In this document: piece by piece, positions 1 through 10,700 of the stretch
Position numbering within the stretch: position 1 is the first letter of the stretch
Layout: each line of letters opens with the position of its first letter
From: Nipponacmea schrenckii
Taxonomy: Eukaryota; Mollusca; Gastropoda; Lottiidae
DNA: 64,000 nucleotides
Reading direction: 5' to 3'
Assembly: GCA_030562195.1 (NCBI GenBank)
Contig: CM060200.1
Span: 28,931,023 to 28,995,022, forward strand
The notes under the pieces: generated by a model
What the model was told of the DNA's origin: nothing
The model's input: the letters and a program-made list of their open reading frames with translations, nothing else
Databases searched by the model: none
Translations under genes and position numbers: made by a program

Positions 1-3000
1 CGAAGAAATACCTCGAGCAATGGGTGTTTCAAATTGACTGCAGGTAATAATAAATACATTGTACACTCACAAATATTAGTACCCACCTGCTATCCCAGTC
101 ATTAGAGTGCTAAGAATAACCATGTCACATGTATATAATTAATCTCGTCACCAAGACTAAAGTTACTGAATTCCTAGTCAATTATCATAATATTAAAGAA
201 AAAAATTGAAAATTGGTTAAATGTTATGGCCGTTATGCAGAATATTTATTTTGCTCCATAAAGCAAAGTTCGAATATGGCTTCAAAGGAGGACATGGGCG
301 GAGGGAGTAGCCTAGTAATACAAATGTTTTCGTGAGTACATGTATTTCAAGCTCATTAATGTTTTGAATTGATCTCAGTATGCTCAGCCCATTGAAATGT
401 GTCGAATTAATGTTTAATATGCTTATAAAATTTTTAAGTATTGTGTTGTTGAGTTACCTTAAATTAGATCATTTCTAATATATATTGTATTGATTCTAGA
501 TTCCTATAGTCAGGAAGCTGTCATTCTTATTATTAGGGTCTCGTTATTTATGTATTAACTACTTTTCTGTTCTGGTACATTGTCAATAACAGACGGGTTT
601 GTTATTAGATTTTCAAAACTATCCGAGTTAATGATTTTTTTTTTTAATATGTAGCATATGTAAGGCAAATTTGATATCAATTTTATGATGAAGTATTGAT
701 TTGAAACAATCATCGGATTTATTTTTGTACTTTAGTTTTTAATAATAAAGTTACAGACCGTAAAAATCTGGTAAAAAAAATCTTAATACAGCATTCTATG
801 AAATCAATAATATATTTCCTATACAGAGGTTTACATAAAACATTATATGAAATAATTACATTCAGAATACGTTAACTATTGTAGGGCGTACAATCTAAAC
901 ATTCTAACATATTTGGTTGAACTTAGAAATGGTCCCTTTGGGATTGATAACCAGCTCTCATTATCTGTTGTTTTGTTTAAGGTATTGGTTATGTTAAAGG
1001 AGCATGCATATCATCTAGAAAATATGCTAAATCTTCTTATGATGTTGCAGTTAGTGAAATTGGTAAAAGTTTTAAAGGGGTGTTAGTCAGTGCACACGAA
1101 GTCGGACATCTGTAAGTTATTGTGATATCGAGTAAATTTGTCCTTAACAAACACATAGTGAATCACCACCCCTTTTACAGCTAAAACACAATTCTTTAAC
1201 TATTAACGATCCTTCGTTAGCAACAGAACCTAAGGCGGTATAAGTATAGGAAATCGATTTTAAAACTATAAAGAGATGTTATATAAATAAGTGCTCGAAG
1301 CTGTATTGATTTCTATATTGTCTTTTTCCAAGGTTTAATGCACTAGTTATTCGATTTGAATTGTCAAGTCATCTTGCAAACAATCAAAAAAAAAAAAAAA
1401 AAAATACCGTTGAAGGTTTGATTTTCCGTACAATAACATTCTCTCGTCGGGATATACGAATGTCGCCATGACTGCACGCGAGAACTTTAATTATTGCCTG
1501 AAAAAAGTAAAAAATGTTTTAACCTGAAATGGCTAGAACAAATTCTTACCAGAAGGTATTACGAAGGGTGGAAATTGAGTTTTATCGGTAAAGCGAATAT
1601 TTAAAAGATTATATTACTTTAGATAATCTATAAACAGTTTACAGAATCGCTTACGATACCATTTGTGAATCCTGAATTATATCTTTATTATATACATGTA
1701 CTTTTTTCTCATCTTTTGCTATAATCACCACCTCATATTCATCATAATGACATTACTTTATTTTATATAAGAAGTAAGCCATCGTGAAGCTTTCTATTAA
1801 CTAATATGTTTTAATCAAATCGAAAAAAATTATATTACACCTGATAGGTGTAATTATGCTTATTTTCATAAGAAATTCATTTTTTGTAGAATTGGGGCTT
1901 ATCATGATGGAGTAGACGAAGCTGTAGATTGCCCAAAAAATTCGGGTTTTATTATGAGTTATACAAGACATAATGCCTCTATGTTTTCAAGATTTTCGGA
2001 ATGCTCTAAACGAAGTATACGACACTTTTTATCGAAGTAAGGTTTTTTGAAAGTTTTCAAAAGGATACAGCGTTTTAGATTTAACATAAAATTCAAATAT
2101 TTGAACTTGTCCAATAAGAGCATATATTTATCGGTAGATAAACCTGCTGTCATAAATAACATAACAGAACACTTATATAAACCCTATAGATCCTGAAAAA
2201 GTAATTAATACATTTGATTATTAAAAAAATTTGATTAAGCGTTTTTCAATAATTACTTAGTTTTGTGAGCTTTCCAGATTTTACAGGGATTCTTATCTTT
2301 CACGAGAATTTTTTTCTCGTTGAAAACTTTCCAGTATGTCATATGATGGATATATCCTCTTATTGGACATGTTTGAGCGAAATTGAAATTTTACGTACAT
2401 TCTAAGACTTTATGTTCCTTGAAAAACTATCGCCTGACCTAAGAAAAGTGTGTGCTACAGTTGAAAATGGCAAGAGAGTACAAGGCTTATGTTTCTATCT
2501 TATGGATCTATCTTGTTATATTTAAAGGTTTTTCAACGTAAAATAATGATGGCTTGTTGATATATGTTTGATAATATATATAAGTTGTAATACAAAAAAC
2601 TGAAATTAGACCAGACTGAACAGAAGACATCTGTCCACACATTATGAACATTTGGTCAATAAATTGATTAAATCAAATTATTCAGGACATTTCCAAATTC
2701 ATATCTTTCATAAATATAATAATCAATAAATTCATCACAGATGTTATCTTTAAGCACATAAATTTCAGTATTGAGACCTCTCGGTCGCTGCCATCTTGTT
2801 TGAATCCATTATTCCTTTTTTCCATGTTCAGACGCCCTGGTACTCTGGCGTAAAAGGAAAATGAAAGGAAAGAGCCTCTCGTTTAAGTGTCGTGAAAAGA
2901 TTGTCTAAATTTTATATCATATTTTATCATTTATATCATACATATCTTACGTCAAGAAAATAGTTGGGCCTCTTGGATCATTTAGGGAGCTACTAAAAGG

Positions 3001-6000
3001 GACACTCGTGCCCCAGATAGGGAACCAGGCCTAAACGTGATTGTGTGATTACTTTACAGGATATGGTATTCTAAATGTTTACGAGAAACTTCTGATACAG
3101 GTTATGCCTATCCTGATTTACTACCCGGACAATATATGCCTATATTAGACCAGTGTCACGAATATTCCAATGGTTTTCCTTGTCCAGTAAGCAATTATTC
3201 AATGTTTATTTTGATGTTAATAATTCGTGATTCTAAAAAACTTTGCTCAAGGATCCAAAAAGCTCTGTTCACCATTTCCGACCGACATATTTTTCGTGTT
3301 TTCAGATTATGTTCTATCACAAATCTAAAAAAAGTTTGACTAGTTAATCGATGAAAATAACAATTAAGACAAAATGGGACAAAATTTTAAAAGTGAATGT
3401 GTAAATTCCATGTTCAGGGAAAACCAAAATATTATTTCTGTATAAATTACTTCGATGTTCCTAAGAATTACAACGGATACAAATAATTGCCAAATGTAGC
3501 TAATGTAAAAAAAAAACTATTCTGTTCTTTTCTGTTCAAAAACTGTTGTTGGTTAATTTCGATCAAATTGGCAATTATGGTTCAAATAAAGTCAAACTTT
3601 TTTGTATGTCCTGTAAACAACTAAGTTTACGAAAACATTGGCTTGTATGATTGTTGTATTTTGAGCATGAATTCGTACAAATATGTTAGCTATATTATGT
3701 ATATTTAGTCACAGTCTGTAGAGGAAAGATGTCAAAAACTATGCTGTGAAAACAACGTTTATAGAATATTTCGTAGAGAACCAGCCGTAGATGGGACGGA
3801 GTGTGGTCTTGGAATGGTAAGACCTTTTTTTTAAACTGGCCAAACTGAGTCGGTTCATTGGTGTCAAATCGACAGAAATCCTCCTATAATCCAATTTATA
3901 TTAACTTCCACGTTCCTTAGGCAACATTTGGATATATACATGATCCAACCTTGTAAACTCGATTATCCCAGAATAAAACTGTAAAAGCCTTGCGCACATC
4001 GATCTTACGACTGGCTGCAACTTGCCGAGCGCGGTATATTCGCAACAGGGAGAAACTGGCAGGATACGGTAGCAACTGATCAGTTGCCAATTGTGCGCGG
4101 TCTTACGATTGACGGGAACTGAAAAATCACCGTATCCATCCCGCCAGTTGCTCATGTTCTAGTCTTCGGCAACAATTTCGCTCAGATTCATCGATGTGGG
4201 CGTTCTTGCAACTAGTTGTCTAAAGTCGCAATGGCTCAATAAGTGCGTCCGATCACATGAGACGTCATATTACTCGCCTTTAGCAAAGATGGCAACCGAC
4301 ACGGGAAACGTGGAATGGTCGGAGGCTGAAGAAGATTGTTTAGTAGAAATTTGGCGGGAAAGGAGAAATATGCAAGTCAGTATCATCTAACTATGGGTGG
4401 TAGATCGGTAGCCTACAGAACTCACGTAGACATGAATAGACCTACACAGCAGTTTCAATTTTTTACATTGGCTTACGCCACTGATTTTATTAAATAGTTA
4501 GCATAATTATGTGCCCTTAAAAATATAAATTAAAACCGGGTTGTTATTATGGTACCTTAAACGGCTTCAACACTTAATAAATATTGGACAAATTGTGCAA
4601 AATAGACACAATGAAACCCACGCACCTTCATCATGGAAGCGGCCATTTTGACGATCACATGACCAAACCAACTCTTGGTTGTTTACATGAGTTGCCGATT
4701 CGATATGCGAGCTCTTAAAACCGAAACTAACCAGTTGCAGTCAGTTGGCAACTGATCAGTCGAGTTACTTTCAGTGGCAATGCCGATGTACGCTTAGCTT
4801 AAAAATCTTACGTCTTGTCAATCAAACATTTTCCCGCAGTAGTTTGTTGCAAGGAATCTAATTTGTAGAAGAGTAAACTCTCGACCAATCAAAATTAATG
4901 ACGGAAATCTGAGATTGTGAAAGCAACGGTTGGTTCATGTATGTGTCCATACGTTGCTTTAGGAACATGATTAACATCATGTTGATGTACTGTTAAAAAT
5001 ATTCAATCAAAATACAATCCTTTTTATCATCCAGAAGATACTCTACAGTAGATATCCCTTGTATGATAAAGATAGCTTGCCAGGCAAGGTAATATACGCC
5101 CACTGGCAGCATTGAATTTTAATAATATATGGGACAATAACTCAAAAAACATTCATTTAAAATTGTTTGTATGCCAATGCTTGATCACATCAAGTTTATC
5201 AAAATCCATTGAAAATTGAAGCTTATATTGCACCCACAATAAAAATGAACAGATTTGACAAAGTCAAAAGCAATAATTCAAAAACTTTTAATCGAAATTT
5301 TCAAATTCGAACTTGAGTGCTCACACCAAGTTTCATTAAAATCCATCGAAATATGTTGCTTCTATTGTGCCCACGATAAACTTTTGACGCAATTCTACTA
5401 AGTCAAGGGCATGACTCAAAAACCATTCATCGAAAAATCGTCAAATTCAAATTTGATCGCCGTGTTATCAATTCCAATGCTCATACCAATTAAAATACAT
5501 AGAAAATTGTAGCTTGTATTGTGTCTACAACAAATATAGAGGCAGGGGCAATAATTGAAGAATCGTTTATTGAAAAATCATCAAAATCGTACTTGATCGC
5601 CTTCTTATCAATTCTAATCCTCACACTAAGTTTTTTTTTTAAATCCATTTTAAAATTATAGCTTTTATTATGTCTAAACAAATGTTGACGGACTGTCGAA
5701 CTGACGGACCGACAGACTGACTGACAGGGTCGACGACAATAAGTGGACGTAAAAAAAAGCGTACCATATTATATCTTCTAGGAGATAATGCTACAAAATT
5801 ATTTAGTTTCCGATATCAACTTTGCTGGAAGCGAACGTTTACTTAAAATTGTCATCAACCAACCAAGCTACAATATTCCATTATTATTTATTCCTTTTAA
5901 ATGAGTGATACGGTGTAATAGATAAAATCTCGAACTAGCCTTTTTTGATATAAAAAATATCACCAGTCGATAAAAGTACAAAACTCCAAGGCCCCGCACA

Positions 6001-6177
6001 GGTTTGTTCACTTTTTCGGCGAGTTATAATATCCAGAAAGACTTATAAGAGATTTTCTATTTACTTTTATACAATACACCTTTTGATATAAATATTCTTA
6101 ATTAATATCATTTGTTTTTACAGATGTGTATGAATGGGGCTTGCATACCTTCACTGAAAGTTTTGCCCTGGATTTAA
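1..6177 (+). CDS. Reprolysin-type (M12B-like) zinc metalloprotease, 3' six exons
   Basis: Six phase-compatible exons are readable: up to 43, 982-1111, 1890-2036, 3060-3186, 3715-3816 and 6124-6177 (TAA stop). All introns are GT-AG. Joining exons 2 and 3 gives the zinc site HEVGHLIGAYHD, i.e. HExxHxxGxxHD with Glu as general base, followed by GFIMSYT, the metzincin Met-turn. Later exons are Cys-rich (CHEYSNGFPC, CQKLCC, GTECG, MCMNGAC) and resemble the cysteine-rich module after the catalytic domain in ADAM/ADAMTS relatives. The protein then stops; no disintegrin loop, thrombospondin repeat or membrane segment is visible. Such enzymes are usually secreted and cut extracellular proteins. The signal peptide, propeptide and N-terminal catalytic half lie left of the window. 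Exon 1-43 is the least certain; its phase fits the next exon. Introns carry repeats, including a Helentron/Pearl-like element. Family assignment is strong, orthology unknown. Confidence 0.85.
3900..4800. repeat. Palindrome-rich intronic insertion, unclassified
   Basis: This stretch inside the last protease intron has higher GC than its surroundings. It carries the self-complementary block CAACTGATCAGTTG near 4075 and an inverted partner (GTTGGCAACTGATCAG) near 4745. A short SANT-like reading frame lies between. The layout suggests a DNA transposon or MITE, but clear outer terminal repeats and a target duplication were not found. Confidence 0.35.
4289..4390 (+). pseudogene. SANT/Myb-like domain start, transposon-type fragment
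   Basis: An ATG opens a short frame with WSEAEEDCLVEIWRERR. The spacing W-x3-E-x3-L-x3-W is typical of the first helix of SANT/Myb-like or MADF DNA-binding domains, found in the second protein of PIF/Harbinger transposons and in many host genes. The frame stops after 33 residues and no good donor site follows at once, so it is either a first exon or a relic. It lies in the protease intron between inverted sequence blocks. Assignment to Harbinger is an inference. Confidence 0.4.
5068..5765. mobile_element. Helentron/Pearl-like non-autonomous element, copy A
   Basis: The left end has the same border as copies B and C: AAAGATAGCTTGCC, then a perfect hairpin CTTGCC-A-GGCAAG (5076-5088), then ATACGCCCAC (5094-5103). 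The interior holds degenerate tandem units with phrases such as CCAAGTTTCATTAAAATCC and TCAAGGGCA, and a run of GACGGAC-type steps near 5690-5720. The right end (GACAATAAGTGGACGT) is decayed compared with copies B-D. It sits in the last intron of the metalloprotease gene. Confidence 0.7.
5803..5872 (+). repeat. Dispersed short repeat, copy 1 of 3
   Basis: AGTTTCCGATATCAACTTTG, TGCTGGAAGCGAACGTT and CATCAACCAACC form a block also seen at 7231-7284 and 25215-25276. It has no coding potential. It may be a terminus of an unrecognised mobile element. Confidence 0.55.
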
Positions 6178-8564
6178 TATTAGATGAAACTGAAGCGGTT
6201 ATTAGCAGTTTTTTTTTCTGTTTTTTTATTCCTCAAAGACACATTTTAGTTATGAAAGAAGTCGTTTGGTACTTTTGAGTTAAGTGTAAATCAGTTGCCC
6301 AAATTCATCGATCGATACGACCATGTCACATGCCACTACGACAATTATGGATTCTAGGATTAGAAGGTTTGTCAACCTCAATATGGATGAGAATGTCCAA
6401 AAAAATCCGATTCAACTTGTGTAAAATTTGTGTTAGAGACAACTCTTCAGGACTGGATAATTGTCTATATCCAGTATATATCCATCAGTTGACTTACCTA
6501 GTGTCGTAGCTATACATATCATATATATCCAGAATAATGAGTAATGAATTATAAAACGCTGAATATATGCATGAAGCGATTTAGCGTTGATTGTAGTTAT
6601 GCGCTTTCGCATTTGTGTTATTCTCTTTTTCCTGTTTCGGCGTTGATTACCCAGACTGTTCTCACCTTTGACCCACGCCGAAGATGTTTGTCACGTGGTA
6701 TGATGGGTCATTACTTTCAAAGGTTTGGGGGGTTTCTAACGGCAAGCACCGTAAGGGCAGACTGTTGTTGGTCTGAGTGGGTAATGAGGGTCCAGTGTTT
6801 TTTTTTTTTTTGTTTTTTTTTTTTTTCTACCTCCACCCCACCCACCAACGGTCTCTGCAGGGTTTGCCTTTCCCTGTAGGCTTATAGCCATATTTTCTCC
6901 CAGCCCTAACATCTACAGGAACGGTGAGACCAGAATATTGTTTCACTCAAATTGAGCGGATTAATCGAATACTCACAAACTTGTTATTAAAATTCTCAGA
7001 ATATAAAATGTGCAATTTTAATTATGTTGAAATCGGTGAATATATATCGGTGCTTTTGGTTAAATGAGCTCTGGTTTGGGAGAACTGGTTTCTTGATGGA
7101 TTTTGATGAAACTTGGTGTGAGTGTTTGTAATCAACCAAGGATGAGCCCGATTGATAGGTTTCTTGATTCTTTTTCTCGTAAGTTGGTGTGGGTGTTTGT
7201 TATATAAGCCAAGGGCGAACCCATTGTGTACCTAGTTTGCGATATCAGCAATTGCTGGAAGCGAACGTTAACTCGCCATTTACCTACCTACCTATTGAAA
7301 ATCAGACCAATCAAAAACTATTTAATATGAGTGCCCTTGTTCTTGAAAACGCATCTGCCTTTGTTCTTGAATTCTGTATGGACACGATAGAGAGCTGGTT
7401 TATTGGTGGATTTTTATGAAATGTGGTGTGAATATGTGTAATCAATCAAGATAAACCTATAAAGACAGTGGAAAATCTATGCTTTTGTGACTGACGTTGT
7501 CAGTGAGTTTTATGGGTGGATGGTGATTGTTGGGAATTACGAAGAATTCCCGAAACTGTTCTAATAGGCATCTAAAAAGGGACATAAAGCAATGAAGCAA
7601 AGTGACAAATAGTATGTTTCCACCCTGATTCAAAATTACACAATATGAACCTTTGTAACAATGTTCTCGTCTTTCTGGAGCAAGTTCACACCTTCGCACC
7701 CCACTCTTGTGATGTACTAGTAATGCTTCTCGTGCGTAATCGATAGCTGAGAAATTTGACTATTGTAAACATGACAAATCTGCAGTATTTCTGGATGTAT
7801 GGCAACCTGTCTTTGGTGGTAACCATGTGGATTTTGGGACATTAATATAGTAATTGCACCATCTAGTTTGAAAGAAATATGCGCAGCTGGGATTTTGCAG
7901 TCTACAGTGTGTTTACGGTACAAATTGTCGGCCTAACGATTGTAGATATTCAGTAAGGTGTCTTGAGTGATAACAAATGCTCAAGCCAAGTTTCATCTGA
8001 ACCATCAAGAATTATGCTTACTAGAGAGTTTACGAGGGTAATAATTCATACTTTTTTTTTATTTTGATGATTTTCAATAGGGTCAATCTTTGAGGTAATA
8101 AAATACTCTAACATCAAGTTTCATCAAAATCCAATTTGACATTGTACGACCATTTCGCAGATTTTCAATCATTCATCATCATGTGGGCAAATGAAAATTT
8201 AAGTATTGATGGGTATCCCAGATCAATGATCTTTCGCTCTACAATATGGAAGACCCAACAGTCCACCACAGTCCGAAATGCTTAATTCTTACTCACTCAT
8301 TTGTCATTTTGTTTAACAACAGTTGTTAATACAAATCAAAATTTCTTTCTCTACATCAACAATTTGTCAAATAGATACATTTTTGGGGTTTTTTTTGACA
8401 AAATTGTTGATACAAAGAACGACTTTTGATTTTTATGAAAAAATATTGATTTTGTAAGACAAATGTCAAATGAAAAAGTATGACTTTAGCATTACGGACT
8501 AAGGATAATCTATTAAGACGTCTTAAAGAAGGGTTCCCTTATTTTCATATACATACATATATTT
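6178..8564. other. Intergenic stretch with dispersed repeats, no gene seen
   Basis: No convincing coding exon was found. The stretch contains T-runs near 6800-6830. At 7080-7460 there is a repeat with phrases such as TTGATGAAACTTGGTGTGAG and AACCAAGGATGAGCCC that recurs, diverged, at 52850-53170 in a kinase intron. Short open frames here have no recognisable domain. Confidence 0.5.
7080..7460 (+). repeat. Dispersed repeat related to 52850-53170
   Basis: Several diverged units say roughly 'TTTTGATGAAACTTGGTGTG ... TGTTTGTAATCAACCAAGGATGA'. The same wording appears at 52915-53100. Inside this stretch, 7231-7284 is the second copy of the TTTGCGATATCAGCAATTGC dispersed block. Confidence 0.55.
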
Positions 8565-8695
8565 GTACCATAATTGACCGGTAATACTTATATCAATAGA
8601 AAGTAGATGTGTTCTAATGCCTGGGAAAAATACCAGATGGTCCCACAAGTCCTTAATTAACTCGTAATTAGGCTAATTATGACGGAATTTCCCTC
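8565..8695 (+). repeat. Dispersed repeat shared with 31690-31830
   Basis: Both copies share, in order, AATACTTATAT, a GTTCTAATG-x-TGGGAAAA block, AATTAACTC and GGCCTAATTA-like segments, ending with G(G)AA-TTCCC/ATACC. No coding sequence is seen. Confidence 0.5.
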
Positions 8696-8872
8696 GGCAG
8701 GGCACTGCCAAAGGTATGTACTTCAAATCTCAAATGTCGTTGATCTTTTTTTTTTTTTGATCATCCAGACTGTCAATTCGGTACATAACCGGACGCTGTG
8801 GTTTTTAAGTATGCACGCATGCGTACTTTCCCACATTCCTTAATTTTCGACAACAACGTATGTACCAAAGAC

Positions 8873-8875
<3 letters not shown>

Positions 8876-8923
<48 letters not shown>

Positions 8924-9020
8924 CTCTTTATTTTAAATAGGTCAAAATTAGGCCCAATACACAAGGACATGGTCCTGTCTCACACTCAGCCCATGTGGCA
9001 ATACATAGGAAAAAAATTTA
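8876..9020 (-). mobile_element. LINE 3' tail (family shared with 37313-37416)
   Basis: Read on the minus strand, GGACATGGTCCTG/CTTGTGTATTGGGCC, AAATAAAGAGTTT and then a (TTA)n run match the plus-strand tail at 37313-37416. A 3' UTR ending in a trinucleotide run is typical of CR1/L2-group LINEs. Only the tail is present, as expected for a strongly 5'-truncated insertion. The (AAT)n tract covers about 8876-8922. Confidence 0.65.
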
Positions 9021-9221
9021 GTATTTTGATTCTTAATTAAGGAGAATAGAATTATTTCAAACCTTAAATAGATTTAGTTAAATTTATTTAAAGATAATTC
9101 TATTTTTTATATGCACCAACTAACAATTTACAAGATACATTTATCACTACCGGAATTGAATTTCTAATTTCCATTCGGACCACACACTATACGCAATCTA
9201 TATGACAAAAGAGTCTAAAGA

Positions 9222-9488
9222 TTGGTCACTAAGACAGAAAAATCTTCAAGGCGCTCATCGTCGCAAGAAACTATTCTTGAGCTTGGACAAAATATTCATG
9301 TTGTAAAACTGAGTTACCTGCAAGAGGAACATGAAGCACGAATGACGTTAACTCAAATGGAATCTGATTACAAAAGAGTCGAGCTCGTGAAAAGAATGGA
9401 ACTTTTACAGATAATGGTGGATAAGGCAAAGCAGGAAATGGGTGGTGGAACAGATTATGACTACAGTAGCAGTTTTATGAACCTGTAA
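9222..9488 (+). pseudogene. PIF/Harbinger Myb-like accessory protein, C-terminal part
   Basis: The frame encodes a charged, helix-rich segment (SYLQEEHEARMTLTQMES, VELVKRMELLQIMVDKAKQE) with coiled-coil character, like the C-termini of the Myb/SANT-like proteins that accompany Harbinger transposases. No SANT domain precedes it in frame, so it is a fragment or a terminal exon. The main support is the adjacent transposase relic on the opposite strand, 110 bp away. Sequence-level recognition is weak. Confidence 0.4.
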
Positions 9489-9600
9489 ATGTCTCTTAAA
9501 TTGTACAAAAATAAATTTCACTAAAATTGTCGTAAAATATTATGGCTATGCTCCTTCTTGCATCTTGCCTTGGAATTACGTCCAATTCCATCGGTCTACT

Positions 9601-10011
9601 TTATTGTAAAATCGTAGACCCGGTCCACAGACAACTTGAACGTATAACGATACTGATGATTTGCAGTTTCTGTATATTTCTGGACATTGAACATTTTGAA
9701 GGGAGTCGTATTACAACGTGGGTTCCATCTATAGATCCAGTGGTGTTAGGAAATCGGGCGATTCTAAAAAAAAAACTATCATTTGTTCGACGGAAATCAT
9801 TTGGAAATCGAATAACTGTTGGTCTGAGGGTAATTATTCCATTAACAAAAGGCTCAAAACATCTGCTTAAGGTTGTTTGGTGGATATGTATAAGGTCACC
9901 AGCTATGAACTGAAATAAAACACCCGAGAGTAGTCTCAAACATCCACATACTTGCAGTAAAGGAGGCAATGCAGCATTCTTTTCAGTTGGTGTTTCCAGT
10001 ATATTTTGCAA
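9601..10011 (-). pseudogene. PIF/Harbinger (HARBI1-like) transposase fragment
   Basis: The frame carries the DDE_4-type signature: a hydrophobic LPPLLQVCGCLRLLSG block, HQTTLSRCFEPFVNGI, then RIARFPNTTGSIDGTHVVIR, where the Asp of DGTH is the first catalytic residue. The family then expects an (N)RK-like block and further catalytic acids; here RNIQKLQIISI is present and the frame stops, so the C-terminal half with the remaining acids is missing. It is a decayed copy of the nuclease that cuts and pastes Harbinger elements. The Myb-like fragment at 9222-9488 is its probable partner. Confidence 0.75.
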
Positions 10012-10600
10012 AATATTAGTATATTCAACACCGATGCTAATTCAATCTAAACCTTGATTTAAATTCCTCTTCAGAAAACCATGGAAAGGGTCCAGGCGAT
10101 CTCTTACATGTCTATTAATAGGAATAACAACGTTAATTTCACCAAGTTGATCTAAATCGTCTAAATAATCCTCCATTCTTAAACTTTGAAGAGCCATAAA
10201 AGGAATTTGTACTGATTTACAAATAGAATTAAAAATTAAAACTGGCCCCGACCAACTTTAAGTTTAGCATTAAATAAACCGATATTTAAATACATTTAAG
10301 GTAATTCTATGTGGTGCATACAAATATAAAATTACCTTAAAAGTTAATGTTATTCGGGCAATAATGGTCGACAACAATTTTTTTGTACCCGTTTTAGTTT
10401 TTTAAAAAATTCAAAAGGCTATATCAAGTGACCTTGACCTTCAATTACCTTAATAATGTTTATATGCTTATAATGGTTGTTAAAAAGTTTGTTTTGAGTG
10501 TTTAAAAATTCAAAAGGCTATATCACGTGACCTTGTATCAAGTGGCCCCAAAGGGGTTGTTTTCCACTCTCAATACTGTTCACAGTTCTAGTTTTTCTTT

Positions 10601-10606
10601 TTTATT
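10601..10606 (-). promoter_or_regulatory. Candidate polyadenylation signal AATAAA
   Basis: TTTATT on the plus strand reads AATAAA on the minus strand, about 95 bp past the stop codon of the STELLO-like gene. The position is sensible for a 3' end; the motif alone is common in AT-rich DNA. Confidence 0.4.
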
Positions 10607-10700
10607 CAAATAATTAATCATTTTAAAAATGTATAAATTGCACACTATTCTTCATCTTGTAAAAAAATTAGAAAATCAAACTCGAACATAATGAGATTTT

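Noticed and set aside
6544..6879. 111-codon open frame
   Set aside because: It has low-complexity Phe from T-runs and no domain; no splice or codon evidence supports it.
8798..9040. Open frame with a poly-Asn run
   Set aside because: It is a translation of the (AAT)n tract of a LINE tail read in the wrong direction.
9542..9913. 123-codon plus-strand frame
   Set aside because: It is the antisense shadow of the Harbinger transposase fragment.
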